A stretch of DNA of 64,000 bases from Arachnia propionica (GCF_003932785.1 NZ_RQYT01000002.1:62001-126000), one strand, 5' to 3'. Positions 1-8,807 are shown, counted from the stretch's first letter. Numbers and translations are program-made. The notes: generated from the sequence alone by a model not told the origin.

Positions 1-387
1 GTGACGCAGCCGCGGCAGCTGGTCCCGGCTCGCGCCGAGCTCCAGCCATGACGCGTCCAGGCCACTGTGCTCCTGGATCCTACGGTGCAGTTCCTCGTCC
101 GTTCCGGTCATGGCGCAACGGGTGTGGGGGATGATCATGATGCGGTTGACCTCGAGCAGTTGCACCGCGAGGGCGAGACCGGTCATCGTCCAGGGAGCCA
201 CGCGTCCCCCCGGGGAGCGCAGTATCTTGGCGTCCCCGCACCTCAACCCGACGATGGAGAGCGGTTCGATCCGCGAGTCCATGCACGTCACGATCGCGAT
301 ACCGGCCTGGGCCACCCCTGTCATCCCCGGAGGGTGGAAGTGGGAGGCGTACTCCCGGTTGGCGTCGAGGAGATCGGAGAAGCTCAT
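1..387 (-). CDS. Beta-class carbonic anhydrase, 3' end outside window
   Basis: This protein probably interconverts CO2 and bicarbonate in the cytoplasm. The first 129 residues are visible. They carry the beta-class zinc site pattern: Cys35-x-Asp37-x-Arg39 in the stretch TCMDSR, then His87 and Cys90 in IIPHTRC. The SPGGR loop before them is also typical of the small actinobacterial type (about 160 aa), so about 30 residues are missing. The ATG lies 4 nt after the parC stop on the same strand. A CAGGGT box ends 6 nt before the ATG and could give an additional leaderless transcript. The family assignment is firm; activity is inferred. Confidence 0.88.
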   Translation of the reverse strand, partial: MSFSDLLDANREYASHFHPPGMTGVAQAGIAIVTCMDSRIEPLSIVGLRCGDAKILRSPGGRVAPWTMTGLALAVQLLEVNRIMIIPHTRCAMTGTDEELHRRIQEHSGLDASWLELGASRDQLPRLRH

Positions 388-391
388 GGCT

Positions 392-2815
392 CTACCCTGC
401 CACGTCGGGAACCGGGCGTGCCCCGAGCCCCTCGATCGTCCCGTCGACGGGTTCCCCGGACCCGTCCCGTCGCGGATTGACCGCGGGAAGCTCCACGGGA
501 GCACCCCGGCCGTCGGCGGCGGTCACCGAGCCACCGATGCAGGCGGCCCTGAGAAGGCCTTCACCTTTGAGGAAGCGCTGGCAGCGCACGCCGCCCGTGG
601 CACGGCCCTTGGTGGGGTACTCGGTGAGCGGGGTGACCTTCACCCCGCCCGAGGAGGGCCCGAACAGGTCCTCGGATGCTCCCGCCACCGTGACCACGAC
701 GTCGCGGTCGGGGTCGACGCCCCCGAAGAAGACGACCTCGGCGCCAGGGCTCAGTTTGATTCCCGCCACGCCGCCCCCGGACCGACCCTGGGGACGCACC
801 ACGTCCGCCGGGTAGTGGAGGAGCTGGGCATCCGAGGTGACGAACGCAAGGCCGGGGGAACGCAGTTCGACCGCGCCGACGACCTCGTCCCCCTCCTCCA
901 GCCGGATGACGTCCCAGGAATCCTTGCCGATCACCTCCGGGTTGACCCGCTTCACCACCCCGCGGCGGGTCCCCAGCGCCAGCCCCGGTCCCTCCGGGTC
1001 GAGGGAGGTCAGGCCGACGACACGCTCGCCGGGCTCCAGCGGCCACAACTCGGCCACCTTCGTACCCCCCTTGAGATTGGGTGCGGTGGCGGTGAGTGGA
1101 ACCGTGGGGAGCTCGATGGCTCGGGCCCGCACGAGGCGACCCGTGTTGGTGATCACCCCGAACTCAGCGTGGGCCGAGGCCGGGATGGCGGCGACGATGA
1201 CGTCGTGCTTGGCGCGTGGGCCTGTGGTGGGGATGGGCGCGGAGGAATCGGTGCGGGCCGCCCGCGAGGTGCTGGACAACAGGACCCAGCACGGATCATC
1301 CGGGACCTCCAGCGGGCCGGCGGCCCCGGCGACGCCGTCGCTGGCGAGGAGCACGGTGCGTCGGGCGTCACCGAACCGGGACGCCACCTCATCGAGTTCG
1401 GTGGCCACGAGACGGTTGAGCACGGCCGGGTCCTCGAGGATCTCCCGGAGGCCGGCGATCCGCGTCGCCAGCTCGTCGGCCTCCGCCGAGAGTTCCAGCG
1501 TGGAGTACTTCGTCAGGCGGCGCAGCTGCATGTCGAGGATGTAGTTGGCCTGGACCTCGTCGAGATCGAAGGCCGACATGAGGCGGGCCCTCGCCTCCGC
1601 GGCGTCCTCGCTGGTGCGGACGATCGCGATGACGTCGTCGATGTCGGCGATCGCCACGAGGAGGCCGCGGACGAGGTGGAGTCGATCCTCTGCCTTCCCG
1701 AGCCGGTGCTCGGTGCGTCGAATCGTCACCTGGATGCGGTGGTCGAGGTAGACCTCGAGCATCTCCTTGAGGGGGAGGGTCCTGGGCTGTCCCTCCACCA
1801 GGGCGACGGCGTTGATGGCGAAGGTGTCCTCGAGCTTGGTCGTGCGGTAGAGCTGCTCCAGCAGGGCCTCGGGGTTGATCCCGTTCTTCACCTCGATGAC
1901 GAGCCGCATGCCGTTGGCCAGGTCGGTGAGGTCCTTCACATCGGCGATGCCGGTGAGCTTCTTCGCGTCGACCCCCTTCTTGATCTGCTCGATGATCTTC
2001 TCGGGGCCGATCATGTACGGCAGTTCCGTCACCACGATGCCACGGCGGCGGGGGCTGACCTGTTCGATCCTGGCCGTGGCCCGGACCTTGAAGGACCCGC
2101 GGCCGGTTTCGTACGCCTCGCGGATGCCATCCAGTCCGATGATACGGCCGCCACCCGGGAAGTCAGGACCCGGCAGGTGCCTCATGAGGGCATCCAGGCC
2201 GATCTCCCGGTCGGCGAGCAGGGCCTTGAGTGCAGCCACCACCTCCACGAGGTTGTGGGGGGCGATGTTGGTGGCCATGCCCACCGCGATGCCGGTGGCG
2301 CCGTTGACCATGAGGTTGGGGAGGGCTGCCGGCAGCACCTCCGGTTCGGAGTCCTTGCCGTCGTAGTTGGGGCGGTAGTCGACGACGTCCTCGTCCAGGC
2401 TGGCCGTCATCGCCACGGCGGGATGGGCCATCCGGCACTCGGTGTAACGCATGGCGGCCGGACCGGCATCGGGGGAGCCGAAGTTGCCGTGACCGTCGAT
2501 CAACGGCAGCCGCATCGCCCACGGCTGCGCCATGCGCACCAGCGCGTCGTAGATGGCGCCATCGCCGTGGGGGTGGAGGACACCCATCACCTGACCGACG
2601 ACCCGAGCGCACTTGACGTGCGGTTTGGTCGGGTCCACGCCCATGTCGTCCATCGAGAACAGGATGCGCCGCTGCACGGGCTTCAGACCGTCCCGCGCGT
2701 CCGGCAGTGCCCGCGAGTAGATGACGGAGTACGCGTACTCGAGGAAACTCGCCTCCATCTCCTCGGTCACGTCCACGTCGAGGATGTGCTCCTCGAACTC
2801 CTCAATGCCTCTCAT
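392..2815 (-). CDS. parC: DNA topoisomerase IV subunit A (ParC/GyrA family)
   Basis: This is the breakage-reunion subunit of a type IIA topoisomerase, which decatenates or relaxes DNA together with a ParE partner not seen here. The 807 residues open with the winged-helix/tower core. The catalytic Tyr124 sits in AAMRYTECRM. The quinolone-determining helix reads HPHGDGAIYDALVRMAQPW (81-99). Glycine 86 occupies the place of E. coli GyrA Ser83, while Asp90 keeps the Asp87 position. The C-terminal beta-pinwheel is short and diverged, which favours ParC over GyrA. The gene lies 20 nt downstream of the App1-type gene on the same strand. The GyrA/ParC family is certain; ParC rather than a second GyrA is the likely reading. 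Confidence 0.9.
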   Translation of the reverse strand: MRGIEEFEEHILDVDVTEEMEASFLEYAYSVIYSRALPDARDGLKPVQRRILFSMDDMGVDPTKPHVKCARVVGQVMGVLHPHGDGAIYDALVRMAQPWAMRLPLIDGHGNFGSPDAGPAAMRYTECRMAHPAVAMTASLDEDVVDYRPNYDGKDSEPEVLPAALPNLMVNGATGIAVGMATNIAPHNLVEVVAALKALLADREIGLDALMRHLPGPDFPGGGRIIGLDGIREAYETGRGSFKVRATARIEQVSPRRRGIVVTELPYMIGPEKIIEQIKKGVDAKKLTGIADVKDLTDLANGMRLVIEVKNGINPEALLEQLYRTTKLEDTFAINAVALVEGQPRTLPLKEMLEVYLDHRIQVTIRRTEHRLGKAEDRLHLVRGLLVAIADIDDVIAIVRTSEDAAEARARLMSAFDLDEVQANYILDMQLRRLTKYSTLELSAEADELATRIAGLREILEDPAVLNRLVATELDEVASRFGDARRTVLLASDGVAGAAGPLEVPDDPCWVLLSSTSRAARTDSSAPIPTTGPRAKHDVIVAAIPASAHAEFGVITNTGRLVRARAIELPTVPLTATAPNLKGGTKVAELWPLEPGERVVGLTSLDPEGPGLALGTRRGVVKRVNPEVIGKDSWDVIRLEEGDEVVGAVELRSPGLAFVTSDAQLLHYPADVVRPQGRSGGGVAGIKLSPGAEVVFFGGVDPDRDVVVTVAGASEDLFGPSSGGVKVTPLTEYPTKGRATGGVRCQRFLKGEGLLRAACIGGSVTAADGRGAPVELPAVNPRRDGSGEPVDGTIEGLGARPVPDVAG
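394..399 (-). promoter_or_regulatory. Putative -10 box of carbonic anhydrase gene
   Basis: CAGGGT (minus strand) ends 6 nt before the ATG at 387, the spacing seen at many starts in this window. It overlaps the last codons and stop of parC, so the gene may be read both from upstream and from here. It is weak on its own. Confidence 0.35.
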
Positions 2816-2835
2816 GCCGCCGTCACGCTCCCGGT

Positions 2836-3864
2836 TCAGTCAACGATGTCGCGCAGTTTATCCGCGAGACCATCCCCGTCGGGTGCACGAACCTCCGGGG
2901 CGAGGTCCGGCGTCCACTCCCAGGTGTTGCCCCCGCTCGGCAGGATGCCGTGCGCGAGGGCGTGCTCACCCGGGGTGAGTTCCCTGATCGCCCGCGCCCG
3001 GACGTGTTCGGGCTGGAGGGTCGCGAACTCCGCGTAGAGGTCAGGGTCGTGCTGGCCGTCGTCGCCCACGAGCAACCAACGGATGTTCGGCAGGTCACGT
3101 GCCAACTCCCGCAGACAGGTGCGCTTGTGCTGTGCGCCGCTGCGGAACCAGCCGGTGTTGGTCGGCCCCCAGTCGGTCAACAGCAACGCGCCGGGGGGGA
3201 AGCCGTGTCGTTTCAGGAAGCGGGTCACCATCGGATACGTGTTCCAGGCCCCGGTGGACACGAAGATGAGGGGAGCCCCGGGGTGGTCGGCCAGGAGCTG
3301 CTGGTACAGGCGAGCCATGCCGGGGACCGCCTGTCTCGCGCCCTCGGTGAGGATGAAGGAGTTCCAGGCGGCGACGAGGGGGCGGGGCAGCCAGGTGGAG
3401 AGGATCGTGTCGTCGATGTCCGAGACGATGCCGAAGCTCTCGGTCTCGTCGATGATCTGCACCGGCGCGATCGTGGAGGAGCCGTCACCGCCGCGGATCT
3501 CCACCTCGTGCCAGCCGACGGGGAGACCGTGGTCCCGGATGCGTACATCGATGTAGCCACCCCGGTCCGAGACGACGGGGAAGGAGAGATCCCCGATGAC
3601 GATCTCCGCAGGGCTCTTGACCCTCGTGGCCGAGATGAAGTTGCGCCAGCCACGCCGGTGCATGAGTTCGGTCGCGGCCTGGACGATGCCGAGCCGCTGT
3701 GGGGGCTTGAGGGACATCCGAGCCAGGATGCGCAGCTGACGAGGGGTCCCGAAACCCGTGTACGCGGTGATCGACTCGTGCCACCCCATGCGGACGAGGA
3801 TTCTCTCGAGGAACCGGTTGAAGCGATCCTCGAGACGGGCGGCGAAGAAGGGCCGGGACTTCAT
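2836..3864 (-). CDS. App1-type phosphatase domain protein (DUF2183)
   Basis: This 342-aa protein carries the catalytic domain named after yeast phosphatidate phosphatase App1, a HAD-like fold. The signature DIDDT lies at residues 149-153 and supplies the nucleophilic aspartate. TNTGWFRSGAQHKR and LVGDDGQHD follow as later HAD motifs. The N-terminal half, about 140 residues, is a beta-rich domain seen in many bacterial homologues. The bacterial substrate is unknown. A TTG codon 9 nt upstream is in frame, but a TATTTT box ends 7 nt before ATG 3864, so I take the ATG as a leaderless start. The gene is divergent from the DUF5998 gene with 29 nt between starts. Confidence 0.8.
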   Translation of the reverse strand: MKSRPFFAARLEDRFNRFLERILVRMGWHESITAYTGFGTPRQLRILARMSLKPPQRLGIVQAATELMHRRGWRNFISATRVKSPAEIVIGDLSFPVVSDRGGYIDVRIRDHGLPVGWHEVEIRGGDGSSTIAPVQIIDETESFGIVSDIDDTILSTWLPRPLVAAWNSFILTEGARQAVPGMARLYQQLLADHPGAPLIFVSTGAWNTYPMVTRFLKRHGFPPGALLLTDWGPTNTGWFRSGAQHKRTCLRELARDLPNIRWLLVGDDGQHDPDLYAEFATLQPEHVRARAIRELTPGEHALAHGILPSGGNTWEWTPDLAPEVRAPDGDGLADKLRDIVD

Positions 3865-3871
3865 GGCAGAC

Positions 3872-3877
3872 AAAATA
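3872..3877 (-). promoter_or_regulatory. -10 box of App1-type gene (leaderless)
   Basis: TATTTT on the minus strand ends 7 nt before ATG 3864, with no ribosome binding site between. It decides the ATG over the upstream TTG. Confidence 0.5.
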
Positions 3878-3893
3878 GTGGAAGAATGGCCGG

Positions 3894-4472
3894 GTGATTT
3901 CGCAGTCCCCCGAGACCCCCCTCGCCGCCGCGCTCAAGGGCGAGGTCGAGGAGTGCCGGTTCTTCCCCGAACTCGTGTGGAGCACCGTCGCCGGTGCCCT
4001 CGGTGACCAGCAGATGCTGGGATATCTCGTCCACCACGAGGCCAGTTTCGCGACGGGGGATCTCCAGCGACACCTCACCGTTCTGGTGCTCACACCGAAG
4101 CAGTTGCTCATCTCCCACACCGACGAGCAGGACGCCGGTGACCCCAACCGGGCCATCACGAGTGCGGAGGTCGTGGCGTTGCGGGCGATCCACTCCGCCG
4201 TGGTGACCCGGTCGGTGGCCCAGCCGGAACGATGGCCGCGGCCGGGGTCCCAACTGGTGGAGGCCTGGCTGACGATCGCCTGGGGGGCGGCTTCGCGTCT
4301 CGACATCGGTCCCGCCAGCTGCGAGGACCCCCAGTGCAGCGCCGACCACGGCTGGACCGGGATGTCGGTGCCCAACGATCTCACCGTGCGCATGTCACCC
4401 ACCGGGGACGGCTGGCAGAGTGTGGAGCGCCTCATGGCGTTCGGGGCGTTGCTCCAGGAGAACATCGGATGA
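3894..4472 (+). CDS. DUF5998 family protein
   Basis: This 192-aa cytoplasmic protein is of an actinobacteria-specific family without known function. Traits seen are the start SPETPLAAALKGEVEECRFFPELV and the central stretch HEASFATGDLQRHLTVLVLTPKQLLISHTDE, which resembles a small beta-barrel module. There is no signal peptide and no membrane segment. In many actinobacteria the gene stands directly before the same phosphodiesterase and tdk genes, as here, and its stop overlaps the next start in ATGA. It is read from GTG. A TAGTGG box lies 12 nt upstream, giving only a very short leader. Confidence 0.8.
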   Translation: MISQSPETPLAAALKGEVEECRFFPELVWSTVAGALGDQQMLGYLVHHEASFATGDLQRHLTVLVLTPKQLLISHTDEQDAGDPNRAITSAEVVALRAIHSAVVTRSVAQPERWPRPGSQLVEAWLTIAWGAASRLDIGPASCEDPQCSADHGWTGMSVPNDLTVRMSPTGDGWQSVERLMAFGALLQENIG

Positions 4473-5584
4473 CCGGGTTCGTCCTGCCCAGCTACGACGG
4501 TCCCTGCCTGAGTGGCGTCCTGCCCGCCGTCGTCGCTTCGCTCCGGGGCGAGGCGTCCCTCATCCCGATCCCGCAGGCGCGTCGCCACGTCGTGTTCATG
4601 GTGGACGGACTCGGCTGGGAGGCGCTGTCGACCCACCGGGCGGACAGCACGTTCCTGGCCCCCCGGCTGGCGCAGGCCACCCGGCTCACCTGCGCCGTAC
4701 CGTCGACGACGGCCACGTCGCTGACCAGCCTCGGCTGTGGCATGGCGCCGGGTGGTCACGGCGTCGTCGGTTACAGCTTCCGCGACCCCGACCGCGACGA
4801 GGTCCTCAACGCCTTGACGTGGGAGGGCGGGCCGGAGGATGTGGCGGGGTTCAGGTGCGCCCCCACGGTGTACGAGCAGCTCCGGGCCGAGGGCATCGGC
4901 TCCAGCTGCGTCAGCCTGGCACGCTTCGAGACCAGCGGCCTGCAGCAGACCGGCTTCGCGGGAACGACCTTCCGAGGGGTGGACAAGGAATCCGACGCGG
5001 AGACCCTCATCTCCCTGATCCTCGGGGAACTCGAGCACTCGCGTGTCGTGTACGTCTACGAGCGTCTCCTCGATCATGACGGGCACGCGCACGGGGTCGG
5101 CAGCTGGCAGTGGCTCGACCGGCTGGGGGTCGTCGAGGACCTCGTTCAGGCCGTCAGCGAGGCGCTGCCCAGTGACACCGCGCTGCTCATCACCGGCGAC
5201 CACGGAATGATCAATGTCCCGAAACACCGGCAGATCGTCATCGAGGACCATCCCGCACTGGCCGGGGCCCGCCTGGTGGGAGGGGAGCCCCGACTGCGGC
5301 AGCTGTACACGGACGAGCCCCAGGACCTCGCCGCCCGATGGCGTGACGAACTCGGGGAGCGCGCGGAGGTCTGGCTTCGTGATGATGCGATCGACGCCGG
5401 GTGGTTCGGGAAGGTCCGGGATCGGGTGCGTCCGAGGATCGGGGACGTCCTCGTCGCCATGAGGGAGGACTGGGCCGTCAACACGACGGCTCGCCCGAAG
5501 GAGTTCGGCCTCGTCGGACAGCACGGTTCCCTGACGTCGGCGGAGATGTACGTCCCACTGTTCACGATCGGACCCCGTCGATGA
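4469..5584 (+). CDS. Alkaline phosphatase-superfamily nucleotide pyrophosphatase/phosphodiesterase
   Basis: This 371-aa metal-dependent hydrolase belongs to the alkaline phosphatase superfamily (type I phosphodiesterase/nucleotide pyrophosphatase). The metal ligands and nucleophile are in place: Asp46 in VDGLGW, a Thr nucleophile in PSTTATS (78-84), DHDGHAHG (202-209) and TGDHGM (242-247). There is no signal peptide, so it is probably cytoplasmic. The start is the ATG that overlaps the DUF5998 stop; the open frame extends further upstream only inside that gene. The substrate cannot be read from sequence. The three-gene run continues into a glycosyltransferase with another ATGA overlap. Confidence 0.82.
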   Translation: MTGFVLPSYDGPCLSGVLPAVVASLRGEASLIPIPQARRHVVFMVDGLGWEALSTHRADSTFLAPRLAQATRLTCAVPSTTATSLTSLGCGMAPGGHGVVGYSFRDPDRDEVLNALTWEGGPEDVAGFRCAPTVYEQLRAEGIGSSCVSLARFETSGLQQTGFAGTTFRGVDKESDAETLISLILGELEHSRVVYVYERLLDHDGHAHGVGSWQWLDRLGVVEDLVQAVSEALPSDTALLITGDHGMINVPKHRQIVIEDHPALAGARLVGGEPRLRQLYTDEPQDLAARWRDELGERAEVWLRDDAIDAGWFGKVRDRVRPRIGDVLVAMREDWAVNTTARPKEFGLVGQHGSLTSAEMYVPLFTIGPRR

Positions 5585-6810
5585 GGGTTGCCATCCTCAT
5601 CGACGACTTCTATCCCTCCTCGGGGGGGATCGGGCGTTCCGTCGAGACGCAGATCCAGGAACTGACCGACATGGGGCACGAGGTCAGCCTCATCGCCCCC
5701 GACCGGCACCTGGAGAAGCCACGACACTGCCGGATCATCGAGTGCCCGACCATCTACATCGAGGGGCTGCCCGCTCATCTCAGCATCCTGCACAGCACCG
5801 AGCGCAGGGCGGATCTGATCTCCCGGTGCGCCAGGTTCGACATCATCCACAGCCAGACCGAGCGGGGCGCACTCATCCTGGGGGCCCGATTGGCCCGGGT
5901 CCAGGGCATCCCCCACGTGCACACCTTCCACGCGAACGTCGCCGGCACCCACCAGACGGTCAGGGCAGCGATCTTCGGGACCTGGCTCTACCAGGTCCTC
6001 ATCAATCCGATGCTGACCCGAGCGGCGGGCAGGAAGTCGCCCCGGTCGCGGCTGGTCCCCCCTCGGGACGAACCGGGTGGGCTCGCGGCACGCATGGACT
6101 GGGCATCCTTCGCGGACATCGCGGGCAAGGTCGACGCCTGGAGCGTTCCGAGCCCCTTCATGTTGAACCTCGTTCAACAGGCGGCCGCGCACGAGGTTCC
6201 CGGTTTCGTGGTTCCCACCGGGGTGGGGCGGGCGATGCTTGAGGCCATCGGGCACGCCCGACGGGAGCGGACTGACACCCGGATCCGGTTCTTGTCCATC
6301 GGGCGCCTCGCGAAGGAGAAACGTCTCGACGTGCTCGTCAGGGCGTTTCGGCGTGCCGCCATCCCGAACTCCGAACTCGTCCTCGTCGGCGACGGGGATC
6401 AGCGCAACCTCCTCAAGGGGCTGGCGGCCGGGGCGGACAACATCGACTTCCGCGGACACCTGCGCTCCCACGAGGCCATCGCCTTCGAACTCGTCAACGC
6501 CGACGCCCTCGCACTGACCAGCCACCGGTTCGATTCGCAGGCGCTGGTGCTCTCCGAGGCGGTCGCCGCCGGGTTGCCCGTCCTCTACTGTGACGACCGG
6601 CTCACGGTGGCCACGTCCCCCGACACGGCGATCCTGACCGAGCCCGACGTGGAATCGGTGGCCAGGGGGCTCGTCCAGCTGGCGGACCGGAACCGCCTGC
6701 AACGCATGCGTGCCGCCACGGCGGGGCTGCAGGAGAGAATCACCCCGCGGCACACCGCGGAGCAGTACACGGCGATCTATGACCGCCTGAGGGGAGAACG
6801 ACGTGCCTGA
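5581..6810 (+). CDS. GT4-family glycosyltransferase
   Basis: This 409-aa GT-B glycosyltransferase has the family-4 layout. The N-terminal Rossmann half starts MRVAILIDDFYPSSGGIGRSVE, with its glycine-rich acceptor loop. The C-terminal donor half holds SIGRLAKEKRLDVLVRAF and the E-x7-E region, here as D-x7-E in FDSQALVLSEA with the first acid changed to Asp. Mid-sequence HTFHANVAGTHQTV resembles mannosyl/glucosyl transferases that build cell-surface glycolipids, but donor and acceptor are unknown. The start ATG overlaps the previous stop and the end overlaps tdk by 8 nt, so it belongs to that operon. Confidence 0.82.
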   Translation: MRVAILIDDFYPSSGGIGRSVETQIQELTDMGHEVSLIAPDRHLEKPRHCRIIECPTIYIEGLPAHLSILHSTERRADLISRCARFDIIHSQTERGALILGARLARVQGIPHVHTFHANVAGTHQTVRAAIFGTWLYQVLINPMLTRAAGRKSPRSRLVPPRDEPGGLAARMDWASFADIAGKVDAWSVPSPFMLNLVQQAAAHEVPGFVVPTGVGRAMLEAIGHARRERTDTRIRFLSIGRLAKEKRLDVLVRAFRRAAIPNSELVLVGDGDQRNLLKGLAAGADNIDFRGHLRSHEAIAFELVNADALALTSHRFDSQALVLSEAVAAGLPVLYCDDRLTVATSPDTAILTEPDVESVARGLVQLADRNRLQRMRAATAGLQERITPRHTAEQYTAIYDRLRGERRA

Positions 6811-7465
6811 ACTCGTGTTCCACACGGGACCGATGGACTGCGGGAAGTCCACATTGGCGCTGCAGCTGCACCACACCCAGTCGACGCACGGCCGGCAGGG
6901 ACGGATCTTCACCCGCAACGACCGTTCGGGCCAGCCGAGGATCTCCTCACGGCTCGGGCTGTCCGAGGCGGCGCTCGAGGTCAACGAGGACTTCGACTTC
7001 TGGCGCTACGTCATCGCGGAACTGATCGCGGGGCAACGTATCGACTACCTCGTGTGTGACGAGGCGCAGTTCTACGTCGGCTCCCAGATCGAGCAGCTCG
7101 CGAGGATCGTCGACGAACTCCAGATGGACGTCTACGCCTTCGGGATCCTCGCTGACTTCCGCACCAGGCTGTTCCCCGGATCACAGCGTCTCGTGGAACT
7201 CGCCGATCGGGTGGAGACCCTGCCGCTCGGACCGTTGTGCTGGTGTGGCGCCAGGGGCACCCACAACGCGCGAACCGTGGACGGCGTGATGGTGACGGAG
7301 GGATCGCAGGTGGTCGTGGGGGACACCGTGCAGGGGGAGATCCGTTACGAGGTGCTCTGCCGCGCCCACCATCGTCGCGGGGTGACCGCCATGCGAGCCA
7401 AGGCGACGTTGGGGGCGGACCCCTTGCCCTTCGCGCAACCGCTCAGCGGGGGCCCCCGAACATGA
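6803..7465 (+). CDS. tdk: Thymidine kinase
   Basis: This enzyme phosphorylates thymidine with ATP in pyrimidine salvage. The 220-aa protein is a type II (TK1-like) kinase. The P-loop GPMDCGKST is at 9-17, and DEAQF follows with catalytic Glu87. The lasso/zinc domain has Cys146 and Cys148 in CWC and Cys186 plus His189 in CRAH. It starts at GTG, inside the end of the glycosyltransferase gene. Its last 23 bases overlap the oppositely oriented sepH 3' end, so the two transcripts are antisense to each other at their tails. Confidence 0.95.
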   Translation: MPELVFHTGPMDCGKSTLALQLHHTQSTHGRQGRIFTRNDRSGQPRISSRLGLSEAALEVNEDFDFWRYVIAELIAGQRIDYLVCDEAQFYVGSQIEQLARIVDELQMDVYAFGILADFRTRLFPGSQRLVELADRVETLPLGPLCWCGARGTHNARTVDGVMVTEGSQVVVGDTVQGEIRYEVLCRAHHRRGVTAMRAKATLGADPLPFAQPLSGGPRT

Positions 7466-8315
7466 TCTCGTCCCAGCTGGGGACGCTGACCCGCCGTGAC
7501 CGCTTCCTGGCAGGGGGTTCGGCGGGTTTCTCGCCCTCGATGAGCGATTCCTGCACCGGTGGCGCCGCTCGGCGGGCGGGGGCGCTCTCCTCGACCGGTT
7601 CGGGCTCGGGGGCGGGCTCTGGTTCTGGCTCCCGCGCGGTCTGGGTCGTCTCCTCGGCGTCGGTCTCCTGAGCCTCGTCGTCGAGACCCACGTAGATCCG
7701 CACCGAATCCTCGCTGACGCCGCTGAGCATGTCGTACAGGTCGTCGAGCTCGGAGGTGGCAGGGCCCTCCTCGAAGTCATCGGGGGGAACGTCGTCGCCG
7801 GGGACGGCGGGGGGCGGTGAGGGCTGCGACGTGGCCCGAACCAGCGCGAACTCGTCGTCGAAATCGACGGTGTTCTCGTTGTCGGGATCGGCGGGGCCGG
7901 GCAGTTCCTCGCCGATCATCCACCGGGCGTCGGCGTTGTCGGCGACAGAGAACCGCCCGCGCGTGTCGAACAGGAACTCGGCGCTGCGGTCGAGGGCCGC
8001 CAGGCGTCCGACGACACGCCAGCGGAGATCGGGTTCACGCCATGCGTCCCATTCGATGTCATCCGCGTCGACGCTGCGAGCCTGGAGTCGGGCGGCCAGG
8101 AGTTCCTTCAGACGACGGTGCCCGGCACCGTCGCCACGGCGGCGAACGGCACAGGACAGCGCTGTGAGGGCGATGTGCTCGCGCTCCGCGATCACAGGCC
8201 TCGCGAAACCTTCGATACGGGACTCCTCCACCCCCGCCTCCGCAGCAACCTCTGCGAGGGTGGCTCCACTGCGGATGCGGGTCTGGATCTCCCTGGGGGT
8301 CAGAGCGCTTTCCAT
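7443..8315 (-). CDS. sepH: Septation protein SepH (short form)
   Basis: SepH is an actinobacterial division protein that binds FtsZ and promotes Z-ring assembly. This 290-aa copy has the conserved helix-turn-helix region near the start (about 8-50, LTPREIQTRIRSGATLAEVAAEAGV) and the following conserved block up to about 150. A long acidic and proline-rich tail with EPEPEPAPEPEP ends in a short conserved basic segment (RKRSRRVSVPSWDEI). ATG 8315 has a clear GAGGGAGA ribosome binding site. A TTG 30 nt upstream is also open, but a stop lies just beyond it, so the roughly 45-residue N-terminal segment that I recall from Streptomyces SepH is absent. Confidence 0.85.
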   Translation of the reverse strand: MESALTPREIQTRIRSGATLAEVAAEAGVEESRIEGFARPVIAEREHIALTALSCAVRRRGDGAGHRRLKELLAARLQARSVDADDIEWDAWREPDLRWRVVGRLAALDRSAEFLFDTRGRFSVADNADARWMIGEELPGPADPDNENTVDFDDEFALVRATSQPSPPPAVPGDDVPPDDFEEGPATSELDDLYDMLSGVSEDSVRIYVGLDDEAQETDAEETTQTAREPEPEPAPEPEPVEESAPARRAAPPVQESLIEGEKPAEPPARKRSRRVSVPSWDEIMFGGPR

Positions 8316-8457
8316 AAAGTTCTCCCTCAACGTCTGGTCAACCAACCTACCAGCAGACAGCCGTCAACCCTTGGACTTGCGCGCCGCGCAGGATGTGATA
8401 CACATACCCCGATCGATTTCGAGGGATTGCACAACAGGCACACAGGAGGGACCGCCC

Positions 8458-8754
8458 ATGGCCACCGACTACGACGCGCCACGCAAGAGTGAAGAGGAGA
8501 TGAGCGAGGATTCGCTCGAGGAACTCAAGACGCGCCGAAACGACAAGAACTCGGGCAAGGTTGACGAGGACGAGGTCGAGGCGGCGGAATCCTTCGAGCT
8601 CCCGGGGGCTGACCTGTCCCACGAGGAGCTCACGGTGCGGGTCCTGCCCCGGCAGGCGAACGAGTTCACCTGCGCCTCGTGCTTCCTGGTGAAGTCCATG
8701 AGCCAGTTGGCCGAGTCCAAGGGGAATCTCCAGTACTGCGTGGACTGCGTGTGA
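8458..8754 (+). CDS. DUF4193 family zinc-ribbon protein
   Basis: This is a 98-aa acidic protein found across actinobacteria, function unknown. The first half is charged and probably disordered (KSEEEMSEDSLEELKTRRNDK). The second half is compact and ends with two Cys pairs, CASC and YCVDC, consistent with one bound zinc. AGGAGGG stands 8 nt before the ATG. The gene is divergent from sepH and is followed by a strong hairpin. In mycobacteria a homologue also sits near dut. The family call is firm; a role cannot be stated. Confidence 0.85.
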   Translation: MATDYDAPRKSEEEMSEDSLEELKTRRNDKNSGKVDEDEVEAAESFELPGADLSHEELTVRVLPRQANEFTCASCFLVKSMSQLAESKGNLQYCVDCV

Positions 8755-8759
8755 CAAAC

Positions 8760-8794
8760 GGGGCGCCGGAGGAGTGATGCTCCTCCAGCGCCCC
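8760..8794. terminator. Bidirectional hairpin between DUF4193 and DUF4235 genes
   Basis: Two 15-nt arms (8760-8774 and 8780-8794) pair with one mismatch around a 5-nt loop. It lies between two convergent stops, so it probably ends both transcripts. There is no long T-run on either side. Confidence 0.75.
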
Positions 8795-8807
8795 GCGTCA
8801 ACCGCTG

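Noticed and set aside
2545-2575. Claim of acquired fluoroquinolone resistance from ParC Gly86
   Set aside because: One residue in an enzyme of uncertain normal sequence does not show acquired resistance; kept only as a low-interest note.
110-3037. 975-codon open frame on plus strand across parC and the App1-type gene
   Set aside because: It is the antisense shadow of two well-supported minus-strand genes; its translation is low-complexity in Arg, Gly, His and Asp with no domain.
3865-3873. TTG 3873 as the start of the App1-type protein
   Set aside because: It would overlap the TATTTT box; ATG 3864 has the 7-nt spacing that recurs in this window.
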